A stretch of 64,000 nt of DNA from Magnetaquicoccus sp039908525 (GTDB lineage Bacteria > Pseudomonadota > Magnetococcia > Magnetococcales > Magnetaquicoccaceae): contig JAMOAY010000002.1 in assembly GCA_039908525.1 (NCBI GenBank), positions 62,001 through 126,000 of the forward strand. The letters are read 5' to 3'. Made by a program: the position numbers and the translations under genes. The notes under the pieces are model-generated. The model was given only the letters and a program-made list of their open reading frames with translations, searched no databases and was not told the origin of the DNA. Positions within the stretch are counted from its first letter, which is position 1, and each line of letters opens with the position of its first letter. Shown one piece after another: positions 51,820 through 60,118 of this stretch.

Positions 51820-53766
51820 GTGACTACGCTGCGTGTGTTTCTTGTCTGTTGTGCGTTATGGCTGGGTGGTTTTTCCGGTGTTGCGCACGCCTTTTCCCTG
51901 GGAGAGCTGCAGCTGCTGAGCAAACCGGGGCAGCCGTTTCAGGCAACGGCTGCGGTCAAACTGGGTAAAGAGGAGGAGATCTCCTCGGTCTCCATCGGCT
52001 CCGCTTCCGACTATGCCCTGCTCAACCTGCCCCATGTATCCGCTGTGGAGGCGCTGACGGCCCAGATCAAGGAACAGCCGGGCGGACCGGTCATCTGGTT
52101 GCAGAGCAGCACGCCGATTCAGGAGAGCGATTTTTTCATTCTGTTGCGCGTTTCGTCCAACCAGCACACCTTCTTCCCGTTTTTTCGTCTCCATTCTGCC
52201 GCTGCCGGGGCCAAACAGGAGCCCCCCAAAAACGACAAGCCGGAAGTCGCCAAAAAGAGCGATCCCGGCGGTAGCGTGCGTCCCGTGAACCAGAAGCCCA
52301 GGAACGAAGCGCCTGCCCAGCGAAAAGAGCCTCCGCCCAGTGAAGAGGGGCAGCCCATTGACAGGGCCACCCTGGAAAAAATGCCCTTTTTCGCCATGGC
52401 GGACAAGGCATTGGGCTCCATCAAACTGCCACCGCCCGACAACCAGCCGGTTTTGCCACCCTCTGCGACCCAAGAGGCTCTGCCTGGTGCGGAGTCGGTG
52501 GCCCTGCCCGCTGCAACGGAACCCGCCGTTCCTGCGGACGCACCACCCGCAGAGTCCAAAAAGTCCCCACCGCCTGCGCCCAAAAAGACGGCCTCCCGGC
52601 AGCCATCCCCCCTTGCGTCTGCGGCAACGCCCCCCTCCCCGGAGATTCCGGGCCAAAGAACCCAGTATGGTCCTGTCAAGGAGGGCGAAAATCTGTCCGA
52701 GATCGTGCAACAGCTGCATTTGGTGACCGGCAACGTCTCTTTCTTTCAGGCCGTGGCCTCCATCTGGAAACAGAATCCGGGCATGTTCATCCGCAACAAC
52801 ATGAACGGTTTGAAAACCGGGGTGACATTGACGATTCCCGCTGCCCAGGAGATGTCCCAGGTAGAGATCCAGGAGGCGAGGCGTCTGCGCCTCGGCCATG
52901 GCTTGGAGTGGCAGAAGCCCTCGCATGAGCAGCAGGATATGCCGATCATGACGGCCTCGGCCACGGAGCAGGCGAAGAAACCGTTGCCGGCCACCTCTGC
53001 AAAAGGGGAGGAGACCGCGCCACACGGTGGCGCCACCTCCGACAGCAGCGGAGCCACCCCTGGTGGCGGCAGCGGCGCTTCGGCCCTTCCCTCGACTCCG
53101 ACCGGCAGCGGCACGGTTTCCATGGGTGGCGCTGCAGCGCCTGCTCCTGCCCCGCCTCCCCCCGCTGCCAAGAGTACGACGGCCGAAGGGGTCAAGGGTG
53201 AGCGCGAAGAGCTGGGAGCCATTCTGACCCAACTGCAGGTGATCACCCGGGTTCTGGAGAGCAATCAGGCTCAGCAGGATCGGCTGGAAAAACGGCTCTC
53301 CACCCTGGAGCAGGCCCGCAAGGAGTGGGATTTCCTGCGCGAGCGGATCACGGAACTGGAACGCACCAAGGAGGCGGTACAACGTGCCCCCGCCGCAACC
53401 GATGAAGAACGCCGTGTGGCCGATCCTGCCCCGACACCGGTGGTGGAACAGCCCAACATGGTCTGGTGGATCGGGGGGGGTGTGGCGGCGGTGCTGGCGC
53501 TGGGTCTGTTGCTGCTGTGGTTGGCGCGCCGTTGGAACCAGGTGGATCGTTGGAAAAGTCTGCAGGCGCTGCTGACCGCCACGGCTCGGGAGGATCCGCA
53601 GCTGCTGAGGGAGGCGCTGCAGCAGAGTGAGCCGGCCTTTGGGCAGGAGTTTGTGCCGGCAACGCACAACCAGAAGTTGGAGGGGGTCTCTCCATCGGTG
53701 CAAAAACGCAGTGTTGCCGGTGATGTTGCAGAAACAGCCAGCAAACTGAAATCCATGGCGGGCTGA
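51820..53766 (+). CDS. fimV: FimV-like protein 2 with transmembrane segment
   Basis: 648 residues from a GTG start with GAGGCGG upstream. Signal peptide ends AHA (about 24). Same N-terminal domain as FimV 1 (FSLGELQLLSKPGQPFQA, LLRVSSNQHTFFPFF), a long Pro/Ala-rich spacer, the LysM-like unit (YGPVKEGENLSEIVQQL to TLTIPAA), a coiled coil (about 470-530), then one membrane helix (about 546-570, WWIGGGVAAVLALGLLLLWLA) and a cytoplasmic tail. The tail ends GDVAETASKLKSMAG, echoed in the next protein. In known systems the cytoplasmic part of FimV recruits polar factors; the TPR-rich cytoplasmic domain of Pseudomonas FimV is not seen here. Confidence 0.88.
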   Translation: MTTLRVFLVCCALWLGGFSGVAHAFSLGELQLLSKPGQPFQATAAVKLGKEEEISSVSIGSASDYALLNLPHVSAVEALTAQIKEQPGGPVIWLQSSTPIQESDFFILLRVSSNQHTFFPFFRLHSAAAGAKQEPPKNDKPEVAKKSDPGGSVRPVNQKPRNEAPAQRKEPPPSEEGQPIDRATLEKMPFFAMADKALGSIKLPPPDNQPVLPPSATQEALPGAESVALPAATEPAVPADAPPAESKKSPPPAPKKTASRQPSPLASAATPPSPEIPGQRTQYGPVKEGENLSEIVQQLHLVTGNVSFFQAVASIWKQNPGMFIRNNMNGLKTGVTLTIPAAQEMSQVEIQEARRLRLGHGLEWQKPSHEQQDMPIMTASATEQAKKPLPATSAKGEETAPHGGATSDSSGATPGGGSGASALPSTPTGSGTVSMGGAAAPAPAPPPPAAKSTTAEGVKGEREELGAILTQLQVITRVLESNQAQQDRLEKRLSTLEQARKEWDFLRERITELERTKEAVQRAPAATDEERRVADPAPTPVVEQPNMVWWIGGGVAAVLALGLLLLWLARRWNQVDRWKSLQALLTATAREDPQLLREALQQSEPAFGQEFVPATHNQKLEGVSPSVQKRSVAGDVAETASKLKSMAG

Positions 53767-53797
53767 AACGGGGGGTTTTAACGATGACGGGTAGAAG

Positions 53798-54196
53798 ATG
53801 AAAAATTTTATCAGGGGGGCGCTGCTCGGCTCCATGACGGGTGTACTCCTTTTCTGGTACGCGGGCATTGGGGACCACTTCCCCGCCATCGTGGCAATCA
53901 TCATTTTTGTCGGCATTCTGATCCCCCTGGAGAGTCAGGAAAGACGGATGGAACAGGTTCTGCGCACGGTGGAAGAGATTCAACGCCGTCTGGAAATCCC
54001 GGAAACGGCGGGCGCGGCACCGCTGGCTGCGGCCAGTTCGATCGATGTCGTCGACGCGGAGGAGGAGCCCACCTTCATTCCAAGCATGCAGGCCGATGCA
54101 TCGACCGGTCGTCCTGCACCACAAAAGAAACGGACCGTGGACCGCAGTCTGGGCGATGTGGCCAAAAAGCTCTCTTCCATGCAGGGCAAGGGTTGA
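53798..54196 (+). CDS. Small membrane protein with FimV-like C-terminal tail
   Basis: 132 residues, family not recognised. Two close membrane helices (about 5-25 and 28-44) put both ends on the same side, most likely the cytoplasm. A short coiled coil (RRMEQVLRTVEEIQRRLEI) and a loose acidic stretch follow. The last residues, LGDVAKKLSSMQGKG, resemble the end of FimV 2. It lies between FimV 2 and the actin-like gene with short gaps. A role as a membrane anchor for that group is inference. Confidence 0.75.
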   Translation: MKNFIRGALLGSMTGVLLFWYAGIGDHFPAIVAIIIFVGILIPLESQERRMEQVLRTVEEIQRRLEIPETAGAAPLAAASSIDVVDAEEEPTFIPSMQADASTGRPAPQKKRTVDRSLGDVAKKLSSMQGKG

Positions 54197-54274
54197 GTGA
54201 CGTGCCACGCGGGACACTGGGTACAACAGGATTTCTGGCACTCAAGAAATCCATAACAGTCTGGGGGATTTTTA

Positions 54275-55384
54275 ATGAACGAACCGTTTGATGATGAAGA
54301 CGATGATGCCTTGATGACGGCGCCCAAAACGCCGGCAAGATCTCCCGCAGCCCGGGAGAGCGCCCCAACCGCCACGGGCGGGGCACAGAGGGTGAATGTG
54401 GGCCTGGATGTGGGCACCATGAATCTGGTGTGTGCGTCACTCAACCAGACCGGCAAGGTGGACATCAGCACCTTGCGCAATGTTTTTCTGACGGTCGACA
54501 AGACCCATCTGGGCGAGATGGATCTCTCCAAGATCAGTCATGCCCGGATCGACGACAGTATCTTCATCCTTTCCAACGATGCCTATAATTTTGCCAATAT
54601 CTTCGGTTATCGCATCAACCGCTCCATGCAGAAAGGCATGATCAGCCCGGAAGATATCAATTCGGCCGATGTGTTGGCCATCATGATCCGCGAACTGATC
54701 GGCACGGAGGGGGGTGCGCAACCGGGGCGCTGTGTCTATTCCGTGCCGGGGGATCCCATCAACACCCGCTCCAATGTGCTCTATCACCAGAATATCATCG
54801 GCCGGATTGTCAGCGAGATCGGTTTCACCCCGGAGCCCCTCAACGAGGCGGTGGCCATCATCTACGCCGAGTGTGCCGACACCGATTTCAGTGGCATCAG
54901 CATCTCCTTCGGGGCCGGGTTGACCAACGTCGCCGTGGTGTACAAATCCATTCCGGTGTTGGAGTTTGCCCTCAGCCGCGGCGGGGACTGGATCGATGAC
55001 AACGTGGCCCTGGCGGTGGGCACCATCCCCAACCGGGTGGTGGCGATCAAGGAGAGGGAGTTTGACATCAACCGTTTTGACACAGGTCGCAAAAAAGAGC
55101 GCAAGGTGCGGGAAGCCCTGGGCTACTATTACACCAACCTCATCCACTATGTGGTGAAGAGCACGGTCAAGGAACTGGACCGTCGGGATCTGGATCTGGG
55201 CTTCCCGGACAGCATTCCGTTGATCATCTCCGGGGGCACCTCGCTGGCGGGTGGCTTTTTGGATCTGGTGCGGGAGCAGGTGCAAAAAGAGGAGTGGCCC
55301 CTGGGGCTCTCCACCGTGCGCTATGCCAGCGATCCTCTGAGCTGCGTGGCGCAGGGGTGTTTGATCAAATCGTTGAAGGCGTAG
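54275..55384 (+). CDS. Actin-like ATPase (MreB/MamK/EutJ superfamily)
   Basis: 369 residues with GGGGGA before the ATG. A disordered acidic N-terminus (1-38) precedes the actin/HSP70 nucleotide fold: phosphate 1 VGLDVGTMNLV (about 42-52), connect 1 NEAVAIIYAE, phosphate 2 ISFGAGLTNVAVVY, and adenosine motif IISGGTSLAGGF near 315. Length matches filament-forming actins rather than FtsA (no 1C insertion motif seen). It is not clearly MreB, ParM or MamK. It closes a fimV-fimV-membrane protein-actin cluster, which suggests it positions or is positioned by the FimV proteins. Whether it polymerises is unknown. Confidence 0.8.
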   Translation: MNEPFDDEDDDALMTAPKTPARSPAARESAPTATGGAQRVNVGLDVGTMNLVCASLNQTGKVDISTLRNVFLTVDKTHLGEMDLSKISHARIDDSIFILSNDAYNFANIFGYRINRSMQKGMISPEDINSADVLAIMIRELIGTEGGAQPGRCVYSVPGDPINTRSNVLYHQNIIGRIVSEIGFTPEPLNEAVAIIYAECADTDFSGISISFGAGLTNVAVVYKSIPVLEFALSRGGDWIDDNVALAVGTIPNRVVAIKEREFDINRFDTGRKKERKVREALGYYYTNLIHYVVKSTVKELDRRDLDLGFPDSIPLIISGGTSLAGGFLDLVREQVQKEEWPLGLSTVRYASDPLSCVAQGCLIKSLKA

Positions 55385-55402
55385 TTCACACGACTGCTGT
55401 TG

Positions 55403-55421
55403 CCAGGGGCCTTGCCCCTGG
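55403..55421. repeat. Dispersed repeat hairpin, copy C
   Basis: CCAGGGGC-CTT-GCCCCTGG, the same hairpin as at 14567-14585 with one loop change. It lies between the convergent actin-like and ABC transporter genes, where it could terminate either transcript. Confidence 0.65.
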
Positions 55422-55436
55422 CCCTCACCAGGTTGC

Positions 55437-57299
55437 TTAAGTCTCCAAAAATCCTCCGGATTGCCGCTCCCACAACCGGGCGTAGAGGCCGTTGCGTGCC
55501 AACAACTCTGCGTGGCTGCCGTCCTCGACGATCCGCCCCTGCTCCATGTAGAGGATGCGATCCATGCTGGTAATGGTGGAAAGACGATGGGCGATGGCGA
55601 TCACCGTGCGCCCCTCCATCAACTGCCAGAGGGTGGACTGGATCACATGCTCGGTCTCCGAGTCCAACGACGAAGTGGCCTCATCCAGGATCAGGATCGG
55701 CGCATCCTTCAAAAAGGCACGGGCAATGGCCACCCGCTGCCTTTCTCCCCCAGACAAACGGACCCCCTGCTCGCCGACGATGGTCTCATACCCCAGGGCC
55801 CGCCGCTGGATGAACTCGACACAATGGGCACTCCTGGCCACCGCATCCCTCTGCTCGGTGGAGCACTCCAGACATGCATAGCGGATATTGTCGCCAATGC
55901 TGCGATGGAACATGCCGGGCTGCTGGGGCACCTCGGCAATGGCGAGATTGAGTGAATCCAGACTGACCTGGGTGATATCCTGACCATCGATCAGGATCCG
56001 CCCGGATTGCCAGACAAACTGGCGGCGCAGCAGTTTGATGAGGGTGCTTTTGCCCGCCCCCGAAGGCCCCACCAACCCCACCTTTTCGCCCGCATGCACC
56101 TCCAGATCCAGCCCATCAAAGACCGGATGGCCATCCCCGTAGCGAAAACCCAATTGGCGAATGGTGATACCTCCGCCTTTGACATCCAGGCGCCTGGCCT
56201 GGACCGCATCGGTGATTTCATGGGGAGCACTGACCAGCTCCAGGGCATCGGAGACGACCCCCAGCTGCTCGTAAAATTCCAGCAGGCGCTGTGACAAGCC
56301 CCAGACATTGTTAAAGACGATGGTGGCCAGGGAGAAAACCAGCATGAACTCTCCTGTTGACATGGTACCCGCCACGATCCGCTGCACCGCCATGGCCATC
56401 AGGCTCAACTGGCACAGCAGGGTAGCCGAAAACAGCAAGGCGTGAACCAGGGTGAAAAAGCGGCGCACACGGACGGAGGCCTGCTGTTCGCGCAGCAACG
56501 CATCACCGATGATGCGCCGTTCATGCAGGTGACGACCAAAAGCGCGCACCAGTTCGATGTTGGCGATGCTGTCCACCATGCGCCCCATGGCGACGGAGGA
56601 TTCGTTGGAGAATGCGTGGGAAAGGGAACGGCAGCGTTGGATAAAGAGCGTGGAGATGCCCAGGAACCCAAAGGACCAAAGGACCAGCATAATGGCCATG
56701 GTGGGAGAGGTGGGCCACAACAACAGGGTACCCTGGACCATGATGGTGAGAATGCGCACCACATCGTGCAGCAGGATGTTGAGCAGGGTCAGACAGCTGT
56801 TGCCGGCCTGTTTGATTTTCTGTCCCAATGTGCCGGCAAAGTTCTCCTGGAAATAGCGGGGGGAGTGCCAGATCAGGTGGGAGTAGAGGGTGTTCTGCAC
56901 CAGAAAACGGAAGCGGGGCGCGGTATAGGTTTCCATCAGCTGGTAGGCCCGGTTGCAGAGGGCAGAACCGAGCCACAAACCGGCAACCACAAGAAACCAG
57001 AACCACACCTCATCGCCACCCCCTCCCTGGGAAAGCCGGTTCATGCTGTCGATCAGGTTGCGCAGAGAGGGTGCCTCATAACCCATCAAGGCAATGGACA
57101 ACGCAGCGATGGAGACCATGGTCAGAGCACGGCCCAGAAAACGCTGTCTCAAGAAAAACCAGAGAAAGGAAAGGGCCGTTTTCGGGATGGGCCGTTCGGG
57201 ATGTCGGAGATCAAACAGGGTTTCCAGACTGGAGCCTTTGCCACCTTGTGCGGCAGGATCCTGGCGTGCGTCAACGGCTTGGGGGTTCATGGAGGTCAT
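55437..57299 (-). CDS. ABC exporter (MsbA-like half transporter)
   Basis: About 620 residues from MTSMNPQ; an ATG nine bases later and a TTG upstream are alternatives. The membrane domain (about 50-350) has six helices and an unusually long cytoplasmic N-terminus. The ATPase domain has Walker A GPSGAGKST, Q-loop AEVPQQPGMF, signature LSGGERQR, Walker B ILILDEA and H-loop AIAHRLST, so it should be active as a homodimer. Substrate unknown: lipid, peptide or drug export are all possible. No adaptor or outer-membrane partner is adjacent. Downstream of the Cache gene on the same strand, with a 180-base gap. Confidence 0.88.
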   Translation of the reverse strand: MTSMNPQAVDARQDPAAQGGKGSSLETLFDLRHPERPIPKTALSFLWFFLRQRFLGRALTMVSIAALSIALMGYEAPSLRNLIDSMNRLSQGGGGDEVWFWFLVVAGLWLGSALCNRAYQLMETYTAPRFRFLVQNTLYSHLIWHSPRYFQENFAGTLGQKIKQAGNSCLTLLNILLHDVVRILTIMVQGTLLLWPTSPTMAIMLVLWSFGFLGISTLFIQRCRSLSHAFSNESSVAMGRMVDSIANIELVRAFGRHLHERRIIGDALLREQQASVRVRRFFTLVHALLFSATLLCQLSLMAMAVQRIVAGTMSTGEFMLVFSLATIVFNNVWGLSQRLLEFYEQLGVVSDALELVSAPHEITDAVQARRLDVKGGGITIRQLGFRYGDGHPVFDGLDLEVHAGEKVGLVGPSGAGKSTLIKLLRRQFVWQSGRILIDGQDITQVSLDSLNLAIAEVPQQPGMFHRSIGDNIRYACLECSTEQRDAVARSAHCVEFIQRRALGYETIVGEQGVRLSGGERQRVAIARAFLKDAPILILDEATSSLDSETEHVIQSTLWQLMEGRTVIAIAHRLSTITSMDRILYMEQGRIVEDGSHAELLARNGLYARLWERQSGGFLET

Positions 57300-57481
57300 C
57301 AATTGTCTCAATCCAGGCGGCAAAGGTCAGCAGAGGAACAGGGGCGACGGGATTAATACCGCTTTTTGTGGAGGGTGTACAGGGAACGAACCGCTTCCGG
57401 AGTGTGTTGGTTCATCTGGGCATGGGGTCAAGGAGCCCCCTCCGTGGCTTTGGTCAAGCTTCGTGAGGGGGATTTCGGGAA

Positions 57482-57928
57482 TTACTTGTAGTAGCCTACG
57501 TAACAGACCTGATCACCCACCTTGGTCACGAAACTGACCTTCTGAACCGGGTCGACGGTACCGGGACGTGGCCACATATAGCTGACCTCGCTGATCTTGC
57601 CCTCCTGTGCGACAGCGTACATCTCCGCACCAAGTGCCTTCCCGGTCTTGTCCTTAAGCTCCTTCAGGCTTTTCCCAACCAGCGACGGATGGGCCGAAAA
57701 AATCCCTGCGGAGTCGCCGCAACCCGGATAAAGATCACGATCCTTGAAGCCTCCTTCACCTTTATTGAACATTTCCAAAGCTTTGACTTTATCTGCCTTG
57801 ACTGCGGCGGCCGCCTTTCCCAGCATCGCCTTGGCCTCATCCGCCGTACCGAACTCGGCGGCATCAACAGATGCTCCCATTCCAATCATCACGGTTAGCA
57901 AAGTGCCGGCAAACAGAACATGATTCAT
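57482..57928 (-). CDS. Periplasmic Cache-domain protein
   Basis: 148 residues with AAGGGG before the ATG. A signal peptide (about 1-23, ending VDAAEF) and one small Cache domain: ALEMFNKGEGGFKDRDLYPGC, GIFSAHPSLVGKSL, and the final VQKVSFVTKVGDQVCYVGYY, typical of free-standing Cache_2-like proteins. Two Cys (DLYPGC and QVCYVGY) could pair. Such proteins bind small ligands in the periplasm and may present them to membrane receptors; the ligand here is not known. Confidence 0.8.
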   Translation of the reverse strand: MNHVLFAGTLLTVMIGMGASVDAAEFGTADEAKAMLGKAAAAVKADKVKALEMFNKGEGGFKDRDLYPGCGDSAGIFSAHPSLVGKSLKELKDKTGKALGAEMYAVAQEGKISEVSYMWPRPGTVDPVQKVSFVTKVGDQVCYVGYYK

Positions 57929-58171
57929 CCGTTATCCCCTTTTTTTGTTCTTGAATGAGCGGGTGGCCAAAGCCGACGCCTTGACTGCGTCGCAACCTCC
58001 CGATTGTGGATGCGAAAGATATAACACTCGCGCCGACCATCCGCAAAGGAGAACGAGTCGAATGGCTCCACCGCCGGAGTCATGCCGACCCCGGGAACCC
58101 CCATCGCTCGCACGGCTCGCCCTGACTTTTGAAAAAAATGTGGTGGTGGATTGCAACATGCGAAAAACAGG

Positions 58172-58200
58172 TTGACAGGTTGGAGCGTGCAGGTTATGCT
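58172..58200 (+). promoter_or_regulatory. Sigma-70 promoter of the phasin gene
   Basis: A consensus TTGACA (58172-58177), a 17-base spacer and TATGCT (58195-58200). The predicted start falls just before or inside the palindrome at 58212, so a bound repressor would block it. Confidence 0.7.
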
Positions 58201-58211
58201 GCACCGCAATA

Positions 58212-58228
58212 ATGCTGCATTGCAGCAT
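58212..58228 (+). promoter_or_regulatory. Palindromic operator, PhaR-like
   Basis: ATGCTGCATTGCAGCAT is a perfect 17-base palindrome containing CTGC-ATT-GCAG, which fits the TGC-rich CTGC-N3-GCAG type site reported for the PhaR repressor of phasin genes. More TGC repeats flank it (TATGCTGCACCGCA). phaR itself is not in the window. Confidence 0.6.
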
Positions 58229-58256
58229 AATCTGCGCAACTTGAAAGGGGCCAAAA

Positions 58257-58610
58257 ATGGACGGGAAAACAACCGAGGCAGTTGCAGAATTGAACCGGAA
58301 AATGCTGAATTCCATTGCCGTGTTTCAGAAAATCACCGCGCGCACCATGGAAGATCTGGCCAAACAGCAGGCGCATGCGGCGGAATCCTTTGTCGGTGTC
58401 AGCTCCCAACAAATCAAAGGCATGGGCAATTCCGCATCGTTTCAGGATGTGGCCACCGCTCAATCAAAGATGGCGACAGAATTGGGCAAGGTGGTGGCGG
58501 ACAGTGCCAGACAGACGATGGAATTACTTTCTCGTGGCCAGGAAGAGTTGAAAGAGTTGGTCGAGCAGAATCTGAGCGACATGGTGGCACAGGCCAAGTC
58601 CAGCGCCTGA
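58257..58610 (+). CDS. Phasin-family protein
   Basis: 117 residues with GAAAGGGG upstream. Almost entirely amphipathic helix, with KMLNSIAVFQKITARTMEDL and ADSARQTMELLSRGQEELKEL, typical of Phasin_2 proteins that coat polyhydroxyalkanoate granules in the cytoplasm. The length is normal. The upstream PhaR-like operator supports the call and suggests release from repression when polymer accumulates. No phaA, phaB or phaC is nearby. Confidence 0.85.
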   Translation: MDGKTTEAVAELNRKMLNSIAVFQKITARTMEDLAKQQAHAAESFVGVSSQQIKGMGNSASFQDVATAQSKMATELGKVVADSARQTMELLSRGQEELKELVEQNLSDMVAQAKSSA

Positions 58611-58838
58611 GTGGTGTTGGGGTCCATGAAGAATGGGACATCTGTCTGGTGCTTCCTGTACTCGAATTGGGTGGGCTGAACAGGGGTCTGAACCTTCCAC
58701 TCGGTTGTTTCCCTTCACAGGACGGTAGTCAAGGTCGGTTTCCGAGCTCGATGCCTGGGCGTGTGGGCGGCAGGTGATGTGAGGCATGACCCGTGTAGCT
58801 GTCCAATTTTTGATGGAGTTACCCATTGGGAGGTGGGC

Positions 58839-59069
58839 ATGGCGAACAGTGCGTTTTCGGGTGACTGGATGCATGGTCGAACAGAAGTGCAGCGGAAACT
58901 CATCTCCCTGCGCAGCCTGGCAGGCTGGGTGATGCGGAAAGGACAGCGCAAAGATATCGTTGTCAATGTGGTGGGAGGTACCGTTCTGTTGGTGGTACTC
59001 AGTGTAATCAGTTTGCTGGTTTACTTGCTTCCAGACATGTTGGCGATTGCCAAGCGTCTTTCTTTATAA
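58839..59069 (+). CDS. Small single-pass membrane protein
   Basis: 76 residues from MANSAFSGDW, with GGGAGGTG before the ATG. A polar, basic first half is followed by one membrane helix (about 45-68: VVGGTVLLVVLSVISLLVYLL). Not recognised. It follows the phasin gene after 228 bases in which nothing else was seen. Confidence 0.55.
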   Translation: MANSAFSGDWMHGRTEVQRKLISLRSLAGWVMRKGQRKDIVVNVVGGTVLLVVLSVISLLVYLLPDMLAIAKRLSL

Positions 59070-59081
59070 CGCGGGGAGTAT

Positions 59082-59103
59082 GGTGGACGAAACGATGATC
59101 AAG
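59082..59103. repeat. Dispersed repeat box, copy D
   Basis: GTGGACGAAACGATGATCAAG, one base different from 14689-14709. It spans the stop codon of the minus-strand ChaN-like gene. No hairpins accompany this copy. Confidence 0.6.
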
Positions 59104-60100
59104 ACCCGTCCGTCGCGTGTCCGCGCTGCGGGGGCGCCAGCCGGGCGCAGGGATCCCCGCGGTCGGGGGCCGGCGGGGTGAACCAGAGAAATTGATGTTC
59201 GGCGGCAAAGATGTGCTGCCCGATCTGCAGCGGTTTCGGGATGCTGCGAAACGAGGACGGTGCAGCGGGGTGTTCTTGAAAGGCCAGATTGATCTGCCGC
59301 ACCCCTGGACGAAGGAAGGCCAGCCGCTCGTAAACCCCCATATCATGGGCGACATGGCCGGCACCAAGCACCATCAGCAACGGCTCGTCAGGCCGTTCGT
59401 CGAGCATCAGGGCAAGGGAACGGGCCATGGCATCGTTGCGGGCCACCCAGGTGGCATAGAGCGCCTCCAGCAGAGCCTCGGGGGCCATGCCGCAGTGGGC
59501 ATCGGCCAGCTTTTGCCGCATGAGCTGGTGGTACGCATCCTGGCTGAAACCGGTGGGAGACCACTCCGCCCTTTCCAATGCCGACAGCCCCGCCAATCCG
59601 GCACGGGTCAAACGCAGCCGCAACCCATCCGGCAGGTCGGTACCAAAAAGGGACAGGCGGTGCTGACGGGCCAGTTTCAGGAGTGGCTCGTAGTGTTGCC
59701 AATCCGGGTTGTCTTCCCAACCCAGTTTTTTGCGCAGCCATGCCTCCGGATCGTCGGTCTGCGGCAAGGCAAAAGCCGAGGGCTTGCCCTGTGCGTAGTG
59801 CATCAACCAGCCGGTTTGGGCACGAGAGAAAAATTCAAACCCCAACGCCGGCCGTTTGCCGCGGGCAAGCAACCGTTCCAGGACAACCCGTTGCAACCGG
59901 TGGTGGTGCGGGTTGTCATGCTGTTCGCCGAGGTGGATGACCTGAACCTGCAGCATCCTTTCCAGCAGGATATCCTGGCCAAGGATCCGCCCACTGGCCG
60001 TTTCCAGAATGAGTTCCTCCTGCAGAGGGAGCGGAAACGTGCCGCAACCCGCCAGAAAAAAAGCACCTGCCAGTAGGGATATGCACCACCTCAACGCCAT
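59099..60100 (-). CDS. ChaN-like haem/iron-regulated lipoprotein
   Basis: 333 residues. The lipobox FFLAGC with Cys19 marks a lipoprotein. The ChaN fold is recognised by VIHLGEQHDNPHHHR (near 55-68), ERLLARGKRPALGFEFFSR and LMVLGAGHVAHDMG. Members bind haem as dimers, and several are iron-regulated; the exact role is poorly known. Translation probably couples to the upstream giant gene: only 18 bases separate them and AGAGGAGGG lies at the giant's stop. The 3' end runs into a dispersed repeat, which supplies the last codons and stop. Confidence 0.8.
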   Translation of the reverse strand: MALRWCISLLAGAFFLAGCGTFPLPLQEELILETASGRILGQDILLERMLQVQVIHLGEQHDNPHHHRLQRVVLERLLARGKRPALGFEFFSRAQTGWLMHYAQGKPSAFALPQTDDPEAWLRKKLGWEDNPDWQHYEPLLKLARQHRLSLFGTDLPDGLRLRLTRAGLAGLSALERAEWSPTGFSQDAYHQLMRQKLADAHCGMAPEALLEALYATWVARNDAMARSLALMLDERPDEPLLMVLGAGHVAHDMGVYERLAFLRPGVRQINLAFQEHPAAPSSFRSIPKPLQIGQHIFAAEHQFLWFTPPAPDRGDPCARLAPPQRGHATDGS

Positions 60101-60118
60101 GCTTCTGCCCTCCTCTGA

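Larger units (their letters stand above)
57929..58256. other. Divergent intergenic region, Cache gene / phasin
   Basis: 328 bases. The phasin promoter and operator lie at 58172-58228. The left part, near the Cache gene, shows no convincing promoter. Confidence 0.6.

Noticed and set aside
54275..55384. Calling the actin-like gene mamK and inferring magnetosomes
   Set aside because: The superfamily fold is clear but no magnetosome genes lie nearby and no MamK-specific feature could be confirmed by eye.
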